A DNA stretch of 19,108 bases from Thomasclavelia sp. (GTDB taxonomy: Bacteria; Bacillota_I; Bacilli_A; Erysipelotrichales; Erysipelotrichaceae). The notes under the pieces were generated by a model. That model did no database searches. It worked only from the letters and a program-made list of their open reading frames with translations, and was not told where the DNA came from. Both the position numbers and the translations under genes were made by a program. Below, piece after piece: positions 8,558 to 15,628 of the stretch. Numbering within the stretch: the first letter of the stretch is position 1; each line of letters begins with the position of its first letter. Location: positions 1 through 19,108 of the forward strand of contig JAHHTG010000012.1 in assembly GCA_020024765.1 (NCBI GenBank). Direction: 5' to 3'.

Positions 8558-9595
8558 ATGCAAACTCGTTTAAACACAAGACCAATCTATGTTGGCGGTG
8601 TCCAAATTGGTGGTCAAAATAAAGTCGTTATTCAGTCAATGACAAATACACATACTAAGGATATCGAAGCTACTGTTAAACAAATCAATGACTTAGAAGC
8701 AGCGGGATGCGAAATTGTCCGTATTTGTGTTCTAGATATGGAAGATGCACACGCGATTGGCGAAATCAAGAAACGTGTCAATATCCCAATGGTTGCGGAT
8801 ATTCACTTCAATCCTGCTTTTGCGATTGAAGCACTTAAACAAGGAATCGATAAAATTCGCTTAAATCCAGGCAATATCGAAGATGAAGAAAAAATCAAAG
8901 AAATTGTCCGTCTAGCAAAAGAACGTCATGTCCCAATTCGAATTGGTATCAATGGTGGTTCGCTAAATAAAAAGTACGAGCATTCGGAACAATCGATGAT
9001 TGAAAGTGCTAAAGATCACATTAGAATTCTTGAATCTCTTGATTTCCATGATATCTGTTTATCGTTTAAATCAAGTGATGCTTTAGAGACAATTAATGCT
9101 TATGAATTAGCAGCCAAGACTTTCAACTATCCATTACATTTAGGTGTTACTGAAGCTGGCGGGATGATCGATAGTTCAATTAAATCTTCAGTTGCTTTAG
9201 GTAAATTAATGCTTGAAGGACTAGGTGATACTATGCGTATTTCAATTAGTGATGACCCTGTTAAGGAAATCATGGTTGCTAAGAAAATCTTAAAAACTTG
9301 TCGTTTATATCATGACATTCCAACTTTAATTTCTTGTCCAACATGTGGTCGTATTCAATATGATATGCTTCCAATCGTTAAAGAAATGGAAACTTATCTA
9401 AATGGTTTGCACAAAGATATTACAGTAGCCATTATGGGCTGCGCTGTTAACGGACCATTAGAAGCCAAACGTGCCGATATCGGTGTTGCTGGCGGACGCG
9501 AAGCGGCTGTCTTATTTAAGAAAGGCCAAATTGTAAGAACAATCCCACAAGCAGATATTGTCAAAGTTTTAAAAGAAGAAATCGAAAAAATGTAG
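8558..9595 (+). CDS. ispG: 4-hydroxy-3-methylbut-2-en-1-yl diphosphate synthase (flavodoxin/ferredoxin)
   Basis: Penultimate enzyme of the MEP isoprenoid pathway, a [4Fe-4S] protein converting MEcPP to HMBPP. The 345 residues match the short two-domain bacterial form: a TIM barrel (about 1-245, with QSMTNTHTKD at 26-35 and VADIHFNPAFA at 79-89) and a C-terminal cluster domain. Cluster ligands are Cys260 and Cys263 (CPTCGR), Cys295 (MGCAVNGP) and Glu302 (GPLEAKRADIG), in the same spacing as in E. coli IspG. The start has GGAGG seven bases upstream. It is transcribed alone, divergent from glgP, and closed by a strong terminator. There is no functional link to the glycogen genes beyond the shared promoter region. 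No anomalies. Confidence 0.97.
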   Translation: MQTRLNTRPIYVGGVQIGGQNKVVIQSMTNTHTKDIEATVKQINDLEAAGCEIVRICVLDMEDAHAIGEIKKRVNIPMVADIHFNPAFAIEALKQGIDKIRLNPGNIEDEEKIKEIVRLAKERHVPIRIGINGGSLNKKYEHSEQSMIESAKDHIRILESLDFHDICLSFKSSDALETINAYELAAKTFNYPLHLGVTEAGGMIDSSIKSSVALGKLMLEGLGDTMRISISDDPVKEIMVAKKILKTCRLYHDIPTLISCPTCGRIQYDMLPIVKEMETYLNGLHKDITVAIMGCAVNGPLEAKRADIGVAGGREAAVLFKKGQIVRTIPQADIVKVLKEEIEKM

Positions 9596-9596
9596 T

Positions 9597-9624
9597 AAAA
9601 GGATTATCATAAGATAATCCTTTT
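9597..9624 (+). terminator. ispG rho-independent terminator
   Basis: A perfect 12-base stem AAAAGGATTATC/GATAATCCTTTT with loop ATAA begins one base after the ispG stop and ends in a TTTTCTT run. The A-run on the left arm makes it potentially active in both directions. Confidence 0.85.
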
Positions 9625-9634
9625 CTTATGTATA

Positions 9635-9723
9635 AAAAATGAGTAGGTATCTTAGATTAAAATCAACGCTCTTTGCTAGACATACCAGTAAAGAGAATAC
9701 ATATTAGATACTTACTCATTTTT
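9635..9723 (+). repeat. structured inverted-repeat element between convergent genes
   Basis: Outer arms AAAAATGAGTAGGTATCT (9635-9652) and AGATACTTACTCATTTTT (9706-9723) pair over 18 positions. The one non-Watson-Crick position (9646/9712) is G-U in plus-strand RNA. Inside, CTCTTTGCT (9669-9677) pairs with AGTAAAGAG (9687-9695), again with one G-U in plus-strand RNA, closing a 9-base loop. On the minus strand both would be A-C mismatches. It lies after the ispG terminator and ends 3 bases before the stop of the opposing radical SAM gene. It may be a bidirectional terminator, a small RNA, or a MITE-like repeat; flanking target-site duplications are not evident. Confidence 0.6.
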
Positions 9724-9726
9724 AAT

Positions 9727-11361
9727 TTATTTATTAATTCTATTTAAATTGAGATCAAAGTATTCAATACGATCTAAACGATGATCTTTTGAATAGATGA
9801 CTAATTGATAGATAATACCTTCATTATGATATCCATAATCCAAAACAGAATATTGATTCAATTCATGTTCGTCATAACCTTGTTCAATCAATTGTTTAAA
9901 TAGGGCCTTGCGAATTTCTTCGTTTGGTCTTTCAAATAAAGGCTTTGGTCTTTCTTTAAATAATTTATAGTAATCATTTAATAAAATCGCATGACCATAC
10001 TTGATTTTATAATCATCTAAAACTTTGGCAACTTCATTAAAATAATCATAGAGTTGCACGCTTGGTAACAAATCAATTTGATCTTTAGCACGCCACATAA
10101 TCTCAAAGATATCATGGCCTAAAAGATATAGTGTATTGAATGTTTCTTTTAAACGATCGTTATTATATGTTTTATCAATCATCTTCGCGACTGATTTAAT
10201 GTGATCCATTTCTTCACGATTCACCCACTTAGTTTCAAGAACTTCATAGGGTGGAACTTCACTATAGATGATGCCATACATTTCAGCCTCTCTTTTCATC
10301 TTGGTACCCTTTAACAATTTAAGAATACCCATTTGAATTTCACTTGAATTTAACGCAAAGAGACGATAAAACGAATCTTTGAAAGATGCATAATCTTCAT
10401 ATGGCAGCCCAGCAATTAAATCTGTATGCATAACGATATCGCTATCCGCAAAACGATGAATATTTCGAGTTAAACGTTCTTCATTTTGATTGCGGTTAAT
10501 CGCTTTTAATGTATCGATATTAAAGGTTTGAACACCCACTTCAAAGCGGAAACGATCCTTCTTCGCAGTTTCAAAGAAACTTAATAATTCTTCCGAAAAG
10601 AACTCTAAAGCAACTTCAAATTCAAACGAATACGGCACATCAAGTTCATTGATATGTTTTGCAATCGCTAAGGCTCGCTTAGGATGCGAATTAAAAGTCC
10701 GATCTAAAACTTTGACTTGTTTACAAGGATGTGTAGGCAGTTGATCCAATTGTTTAAAGACATATTCTAGTGAGAAATTGCGAACTTTATTATCAAGTGA
10801 AGATAAACAATAAGCACAACGATATGGACAACCGCGGCTTGTTTCAAAATACATGTAACGGTTCTTTCTTTGAGCATCATCCATTTCCAAAAAATACGGA
10901 CTCTCAAGAGTTTCTAACCATTCAATATCCACGCGTGAAATTGGAACAGGCGAAATATAATCCTTGCTGACATAACCATCAATATTCGGCTCTTGATTAA
11001 CAGCTTGCCAAAAGGTGATTTCTCCCTCGCCCCTTAGTACACATTCAATCGGTTCTTTAAGCCAATCCTCATATTCGTAGCTAACTTCAGGACCCCCGAC
11101 AATGTAACGGTAATGATGACCGCTATCCTCAAGGGCGTGGATTAATTCCTTCGTGATTTCAATATTCCAAATATAAACACTTAAACCCACGACATCAGGA
11201 TTAATCGCAATAATTTCGTTTTTAACTCTTTCTAAGTTATCTTTTAAAGTGTATTCGCGAATTAGGGTTTCATGACGTTTATCTCGAGCAACATATAACC
11301 ATCGCAACGCTAAATTGGGGTGGATGTAAGCTGAGTTAAAAGTTGTCAACAAGACTTTCAT
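9727..11361 (-). CDS. B12-binding-type radical SAM protein (DUF4080-like C-terminus)
   Basis: A 544-residue protein of the cobalamin-binding radical SAM class. Residues 1-120 form the B12-type Rossmann domain (INPDVVGLSVYIWN near 53-66, GGPEVS at 89-94, GEGE at 111-114), but the classical DxHxxG cobalamin-ligand motif is not visible. The radical SAM core follows, with RGCPYRCAYC supplying Cys178, Cys182 and Cys185 for the [4Fe-4S] cluster and GVQTFN/AGLPYED further on. About 160 C-terminal residues resemble the DUF4080 extension. The substrate is unknown. Its ATG overlaps the stop of the upstream kinase-like gene by one base (TAATG), so the two are co-translated. It could be a methyltransferase, cyclase or a B12-independent enzyme; I do not assign a reaction. 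Confidence 0.88.
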   Translation of the reverse strand: MKVLLTTFNSAYIHPNLALRWLYVARDKRHETLIREYTLKDNLERVKNEIIAINPDVVGLSVYIWNIEITKELIHALEDSGHHYRYIVGGPEVSYEYEDWLKEPIECVLRGEGEITFWQAVNQEPNIDGYVSKDYISPVPISRVDIEWLETLESPYFLEMDDAQRKNRYMYFETSRGCPYRCAYCLSSLDNKVRNFSLEYVFKQLDQLPTHPCKQVKVLDRTFNSHPKRALAIAKHINELDVPYSFEFEVALEFFSEELLSFFETAKKDRFRFEVGVQTFNIDTLKAINRNQNEERLTRNIHRFADSDIVMHTDLIAGLPYEDYASFKDSFYRLFALNSSEIQMGILKLLKGTKMKREAEMYGIIYSEVPPYEVLETKWVNREEMDHIKSVAKMIDKTYNNDRLKETFNTLYLLGHDIFEIMWRAKDQIDLLPSVQLYDYFNEVAKVLDDYKIKYGHAILLNDYYKLFKERPKPLFERPNEEIRKALFKQLIEQGYDEHELNQYSVLDYGYHNEGIIYQLVIYSKDHRLDRIEYFDLNLNRINK

Positions 11362-13046
11362 TATCGAATAAGTTTCAATAGGTCGGCAGCAGCAACATTG
11401 ATACCACCATTGCCTTTGTCTTCTAATCCTAAATTAGTATAAATTTCGCCAAGTACTGTACCTTGCTTAGAAAGAGCTGTGAACACGCGATCGATAATTG
11501 GTTGTGCCAATTCTTTTTCTTGCATTGGTCCAAATGGATTAGCGAAATAAGTTGTTGAATAACCGCTTTCATTAGTAGTACCTAAACAATAGCGTTTACC
11601 TTCAAGATAAATCTTCTTAGCTTCTTCTGGATCATCAATAATATGTAATCCTTTTTCCGTACTATAGTTATTGGCATACATAAAGACATCAACCTTATGT
11701 TCTTTAGTGATAATTTCATAATTTGAAGATGGTGTGATGACACGCGAATTCGAACTACCTGGATTAAAGAAAATTGAACGATCCAAGTCTTTATAAGCGC
11801 TTGATGCATCAAGATCATCTAATCTCACGAAAGCACCAATTTCTGTACCAATACATACAACTTCGCCTTTATCATTAATATACATTGTACCCATATCATC
11901 AAATACTAGTTCTTGATATTCAATATCGCTTGCAATACGGTTAAGTGCTTCGATTGTTTCAGACTTACCAGTACCACTATCACCCATTAAACATACACCT
12001 TTACGTGTACCATCTTTAAAGTAGAAGTCTAGCATCGCACCATGAATTGGTAAGAAGCCTTTACGAAGCATCACTAAATTGTGAAGTGTTAAAGCCATCT
12101 TCTTGAAATAACCAAAGTATTCAATAATTGGATCATATGATAATTTACCAATGTAAATATCATGTTCTTCATCATAGTAATAAGTTGCATCATGCTTATC
12201 GTCTTCAATACCAAACAAGATGACACAATCCGGTTTCTTAGCGCAGTCTTCCATTGAAGCAAATTCAAATAAATTTGTAAGACCAATTGCTGAAGCCATG
12301 AAATCTTTATGGAAGTAAACAAAAGTCAAACTATGACCAACATAAATCGGGAAACAGATAAAGTTTTCGTATTTAGGTTCTTCCAATAATGGATTGTTCT
12401 TTGTTTCTTCAAAGAATCCATAACGCTTGTTATGCTTTAAGTAAGTGATGATTGGGCTACGAAGCATAACTTTTTGAATAAATTTAATGCCCTTCAAATT
12501 TGGGTAGTATTCTTCAATAATGTTTGGACAATCGCATAAGAATAGACTACCATTTGTACCGGCTTGTAATTGGCGGTAAACATTATTACGGCTACCTTGA
12601 AGTTTTTCTTGAACACCACGATATAAGTTTAAAACTAATGAGTTAAATTTAGAGTCAGCACTTATGAATTTTGATAGTAATAAACCTTTTGAATAATCAG
12701 AAGAAATGATTGAATAACGGTTCATATCACGCCAAAAGTGGTAACCTTTTTCAACTAGTTCTAAGAAAGCTTTACGGTCTTTATCATCAAATTGGAAAGT
12801 CTCTTTGAAACTAACAATTGTTAAAAATTTTAACACTTGTACAATGTAATCAGCCACATCTCCTTCGGCATGTGACTTTGCCACGATCCATTCATACAAT
12901 TTACGATCAGTTACTTGTAGATTTTCTAAAAAAGCCAATAAGAAGACACGAAAATCTTCTGAGGAAAGTAGTTCTTCCTCGGTGTCATAGTACTTTGAAG
13001 TGAAGTCCATCAAAGCTAAAGAATTCTTAATATATAATGATTTCAT
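11361..13046 (-). CDS. HPr kinase/PEP carboxykinase-superfamily P-loop protein, function unknown
   Basis: 561 residues, no signal peptide or membrane segment. The N-terminal 300 residues carry no motif I recognise. From about 333 the PEPCK/HprK core is visible: PIHGAML (333-339), Walker A GDSGTGKSE (355-363), an acidic strand VFDDMG (381-386), SNSRVITP (432-439) and CLGTTNESGYSTTYF (487-501). GDSGxGKSE preceded by HGxxL is the HPr-kinase form of the P-loop, whereas overall size and the SRVxxP segment recall ATP-type PEP carboxykinase (GxSGTGKTT, TRVSYP). The HprK signature for HPr recognition is not seen. It is probably a phosphotransferase; whether it is a true PEPCK is doubtful. First gene of the operon with the radical SAM protein. 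No Shine-Dalgarno precedes the ATG. Confidence 0.7.
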   Translation of the reverse strand: MKSLYIKNSLALMDFTSKYYDTEEELLSSEDFRVFLLAFLENLQVTDRKLYEWIVAKSHAEGDVADYIVQVLKFLTIVSFKETFQFDDKDRKAFLELVEKGYHFWRDMNRYSIISSDYSKGLLLSKFISADSKFNSLVLNLYRGVQEKLQGSRNNVYRQLQAGTNGSLFLCDCPNIIEEYYPNLKGIKFIQKVMLRSPIITYLKHNKRYGFFEETKNNPLLEEPKYENFICFPIYVGHSLTFVYFHKDFMASAIGLTNLFEFASMEDCAKKPDCVILFGIEDDKHDATYYYDEEHDIYIGKLSYDPIIEYFGYFKKMALTLHNLVMLRKGFLPIHGAMLDFYFKDGTRKGVCLMGDSGTGKSETIEALNRIASDIEYQELVFDDMGTMYINDKGEVVCIGTEIGAFVRLDDLDASSAYKDLDRSIFFNPGSSNSRVITPSSNYEIITKEHKVDVFMYANNYSTEKGLHIIDDPEEAKKIYLEGKRYCLGTTNESGYSTTYFANPFGPMQEKELAQPIIDRVFTALSKQGTVLGEIYTNLGLEDKGNGGINVAAADLLKLIR

Positions 13047-13052
13047 GATTTA

Positions 13053-13065
13053 AGTATAATATAAT
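13053..13065. promoter_or_regulatory. overlapping divergent -10 elements of the kinase-like gene and the aminotransferase
   Basis: The 45-base gap between the divergent genes holds plus-strand TATAAT at 13055-13060 and 13060-13065 and minus-strand TATACT (13058..13053) and TATATT (13063..13058), all interleaved. The two genes therefore appear to share one promoter face. From the minus-strand TATACT transcription would begin at or next to the ATG at 13046. No convincing -35 is visible in either direction, and the AT-richness makes chance matches likely. Confidence 0.4.
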
Positions 13066-13091
13066 CAATATGCAAATGCGAGGATATAATT

Positions 13092-14279
13092 ATGCAATTT
13101 ATAAACAAGAATTTAACTTCTGACAAAATTGTTGATGGGGTCTTTAAGATTGCTGAACTAGCCAAAAATGACACTCATCCCGAAACAATTAATGCCACAA
13201 TCGGTTCGCTTTACGACGAAGATAATCAATTAGTTGCCTTCAAAAGTTTCTACCATGAATTTAATAATTTGAGCGATGCCATCAAAGCAAAATACGCCGA
13301 AAGTTTTAGTGGTAACCAAGCCTTTAATGAGGCAGTTATCAAACATGTTACCGAAGACAAATTAGACTTGCACGTAAAGTGCTTGGCTACAAGTGGTGGT
13401 ACAGGTGGAATCGCAATGACTTTCAAGAATATTCTTGAAGCCGGTCAAACTATTTTATTGCCATCCATCGCTTGGGGTTCATATGCCTTAATGGCCAAAG
13501 AATTTAATCTAAAAGTAGTTAATTATGACATCTTTAATATTGATGATTTAATCACTAAGGCCGAAGAACTTGCTAAAACCCAAGATAAATTATTGATAGT
13601 TATTAATAGTCCTTGTCACAACCCAACTGGTATTAGTTATGATTATGATACTTGGCATAAATTAATCGAACATCTCAATGTTTTGAATATTCCTGTTGTT
13701 ATTCTTAATGATATTGCTTATATTGACTATTCAGCAAATCTCGAACATAGTCGTGATTACTTAAAGGCCTTTAATAGTGCCAATGAAAACATCCTAGTTA
13801 ATATCGCTTTTTCTTTATCGAAAACAATGACATCTTACGGACTAAGAACTGGAGCATTATTATTAGTCAACAAGAACGAAAAATTATTAGATAATACTTA
13901 TAACGCTTTTGAAAAAAGTTGCCGTGTCTTGTGGTCAAACGTCAACAATGCCGCAATGGTTGCTTTTGCTAAGACAATGAGCGAAGATAAAGATGCTTTC
14001 TTAAAAGAAAAGGCTCTTTACGTTAATCTTTTAACGCAAAGAGCTGAGTTATTCCTTTCTGAGGCCAAAGCATGTGACTTAGCAACATATCCATATCAAG
14101 AAGGTTTCTTCATCACTTTAAAAATGGATGATAATGCCATGCGTGACATCATTCACACGAGACTCATGGAGCATCATATCTATACCGTGAAAGTTGAAAA
14201 AGGCATTCGTTTAAGTATCTGTAGTATTTCTTTACCTAAACTTAAAGGTCTTGCCGAGCGCATCAAAGCTGTTTATTAA
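13092..14279 (+). CDS. PLP-dependent aminotransferase, class I (aspartate/aromatic type)
   Basis: 395-residue fold-type I aminotransferase. SGGTGG (101-106) forms the phosphate-binding loop, SPCHNPTG (173-180) carries Asn177, and NDIAYIDY (206-213) carries Asp207 and Tyr210. The Schiff-base lysine is Lys244 in SLSKTMTSYGLR, with Arg252 for phosphate. The late KGIRLSICS segment supplies the substrate-carboxylate arginine. The CHNPTG and GGTG motifs resemble the AspC/TyrB subgroup, so aspartate or an aromatic amino acid with 2-oxoglutarate is the likely pair, but specificity cannot be read from sequence. GAGG eight bases before the ATG fixes the start. Transcribed divergently from the kinase-like gene; its 3' end overlaps the convergent membrane gene by 4 bases with no terminator between them. 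Confidence 0.9.
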   Translation: MQFINKNLTSDKIVDGVFKIAELAKNDTHPETINATIGSLYDEDNQLVAFKSFYHEFNNLSDAIKAKYAESFSGNQAFNEAVIKHVTEDKLDLHVKCLATSGGTGGIAMTFKNILEAGQTILLPSIAWGSYALMAKEFNLKVVNYDIFNIDDLITKAEELAKTQDKLLIVINSPCHNPTGISYDYDTWHKLIEHLNVLNIPVVILNDIAYIDYSANLEHSRDYLKAFNSANENILVNIAFSLSKTMTSYGLRTGALLLVNKNEKLLDNTYNAFEKSCRVLWSNVNNAAMVAFAKTMSEDKDAFLKEKALYVNLLTQRAELFLSEAKACDLATYPYQEGFFITLKMDDNAMRDIIHTRLMEHHIYTVKVEKGIRLSICSISLPKLKGLAERIKAVY

Positions 14280-14773
14280 TTGTGCATTAAGAACGAACAA
14301 GCAAACGTCATTAAATACGGCATGCACATTAGCATAATCAAAATCAAGATTGAGAGCGTGCCACTTGGATAGGCAAGCATCAACATCGCATTATCTTTCA
14401 AAAGAATCGCTGTTAGCAACATAATAAATGTAAAGATAATAAAGATGAGGAATGGTTGAAAGGCTTCAGAAATGTTGTGCTTGTTTTCAAGATATTCATA
14501 CATTAAATTTAAATGGATGCTAAGGAAGACCAAGACACCGTTTAGGCCGTCATATAAAGCATATAAATCACCATATTCAGCAAGCATATGCATCAAAAGG
14601 AATAATCCAACACCGCCAAGAACGACACGACATTTATGAATCTTTTGATTTAAAAGTAGAATTAAGCCAATTGAACTAAACATAATCACATTAGCTAAAA
14701 TTGGTAAATGTTTAATTAAGGCTAAAAAACTACCTAAAATCATCATAATTTCAATCATACAAAATCTTTTCAT
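14276..14773 (-). CDS. small integral membrane protein, unknown function
   Basis: About 165 residues with roughly five hydrophobic segments (IEIMMILGSFLAL, ILANVIMFSSIGLILLL, VVLGGVGLFLLMHML, FLIFIIFTFIMLLTAILL, and a last one near LSILILIMLMCMPYLMTF) and short charged loops. I do not recognise a family. I chose the ATG at 14773 because AAAGAGG lies 8 bases before it; the ATG at 14779 would add two residues but leaves only 2 bases between GAGG and the start. A TATAAT at 14808..14803 fits a promoter with a leader of about 23 nt. It is convergent with, and overlaps, the aminotransferase, and divergent from rluF. No terminator is visible after its stop. Confidence 0.65.
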   Translation of the reverse strand: MKRFCMIEIMMILGSFLALIKHLPILANVIMFSSIGLILLLNQKIHKCRVVLGGVGLFLLMHMLAEYGDLYALYDGLNGVLVFLSIHLNLMYEYLENKHNISEAFQPFLIFIIFTFIMLLTAILLKDNAMLMLAYPSGTLSILILIMLMCMPYLMTFACSFLMHN

Positions 14774-14802
14774 ATTCATAACCTCTTTCTTGATGTGCTT
14801 TC

Positions 14803-14808
14803 ATTATA
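14803..14808 (-). promoter_or_regulatory. -10 element of the membrane-protein gene
   Basis: TATAAT on the minus strand, predicted start point near 14796, about 23 bases before the ATG at 14773. At 17-base spacing the -35 position (ACAGGT) lies inside the left arm of the inverted repeat at 14824-14851. Confidence 0.5.
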
Positions 14809-14823
14809 TGTAAATAAATTAAT

Positions 14824-14851
14824 ATACCTGTCCGTTACATTGGACAGGTAT
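14824..14851. promoter_or_regulatory. inverted repeat in the divergent rluF/membrane-protein region
   Basis: Perfect 10-base arms ATACCTGTCC and GGACAGGTAT with an 8-base loop GTTACATT, followed on the plus strand by TATTATTTT. It can be read as a plus-strand terminator for transcripts running antisense through the membrane gene from the aminotransferase, or as an operator, since the left arm covers the -35 position of the membrane-protein promoter. Confidence 0.6.
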
Positions 14852-14889
14852 TATTTTGACTTCAGTGACAAAACTCATCTTGAATAAGT

Positions 14890-14895
14890 TATAAT
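14890..14895 (+). promoter_or_regulatory. -10 element of rluF (apparently leaderless mRNA)
   Basis: TATAAT ends 6 bases before the rluF ATG (14902), so the usual start point, about 7 bases downstream, coincides with the A of the ATG. There is no Shine-Dalgarno between. A weak -35 of the form GTGACA/TGACAA lies 18-19 bases upstream. Confidence 0.6.
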
Positions 14896-14901
14896 TTAGG
14901 C

Positions 14902-15624
14902 ATGAGAATCAATAAATATATCGCAGCAAGTGGCTTATGTTCAAGACGAAAAGCCGAAGAATTTTTAAATGATGGTAGAGTTACGGTCAATGGTGTAGTA
15001 GCGTCAATCGCCACAGTCCTAAATGAAGGCGATGAAGTTAGAGTTGATGGAAAAATAGTCGAACCCAAAGTCGAATATACCGTTCTATTATTTAATAAAC
15101 CCGTGGGTATTACTTGTACAACTGAACGTCATATTAAAGGAAATATTATCGACTATATTAATTATCCCGAGCGTATTTTTCCGATTGGTCGTTTAGATAA
15201 AGACAGTAGTGGTCTAATTCTTTTAACTAATAATGGTGATCTTGTGAATCAATGCCTTCGCAAAGAAAACGGCCATCAAAAAGAGTATATTGTCGAAGTT
15301 GATAAACCAATCGATGATGCCTTTCTTTCAAATATGTCAAAAGGCGTCAGAATCTATAACCCAGTAACCGAACACTATGTCAAGACATTACCTTGCAAGT
15401 TAAAAAAAATTAATGACCGTAAGTTTTCAATCATTTTAACGCAAGGCTATAATCGTCAAATTCGCCGGATGTGCCAAGCTTTTCACTATCACGTCACAAG
15501 TTTAAAACGTGTGCGTTTCATGCACCTCAAACTTGATGTCAAAGTGGGCGAATATCGTCTTTTAAGCCAACAAGAAATCGAACAATTAATTGCTGCTGCT
15601 AATAACATCAAAGAAAAGAGTTAA
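14902..15624 (+). CDS. rluF: 23S rRNA pseudouridine synthase, RluF-like
   Basis: Isomerises a specific uridine in 23S rRNA to pseudouridine (U2604 in E. coli RluF). 240 residues: an S4 RNA-binding domain (about 1-60, opening MRINKYIAASGLCSRRKAE), then the RsuA-type catalytic domain with catalytic Asp99 in GRLDKDSSGLILLTNNGDL. NRQIRRMCQAF is followed by LKRVRFMH. The block around KPVGITCTTE, IIDYINYPERIFPIGRLDKDS and VDKPI matches RluF more closely than RsuA or RluB; RluE/RsuA-type targets remain possible. The start is secure because family homology begins at the first residue, yet no ribosome site precedes it. A WYL regulator gene follows after 4 bases, so they are co-transcribed. Confidence 0.9.
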   Translation: MRINKYIAASGLCSRRKAEEFLNDGRVTVNGVVASIATVLNEGDEVRVDGKIVEPKVEYTVLLFNKPVGITCTTERHIKGNIIDYINYPERIFPIGRLDKDSSGLILLTNNGDLVNQCLRKENGHQKEYIVEVDKPIDDAFLSNMSKGVRIYNPVTEHYVKTLPCKLKKINDRKFSIILTQGYNRQIRRMCQAFHYHVTSLKRVRFMHLKLDVKVGEYRLLSQQEIEQLIAAANNIKEKS

Positions 15625-15628
15625 GATT

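Noticed and set aside
9635..9723. Riboswitch or T-box controlling a downstream gene
   Set aside because: The element lies between two convergent gene ends with no gene starting downstream on the plus strand, and no T-box or known riboswitch core is visible.
15590..15628. Upstream ATG start for the WYL regulator
   Set aside because: It would overlap rluF by 35 bases and add 13 residues without family similarity; the ATG at 15629 follows the rluF stop and has an AAGAG site.
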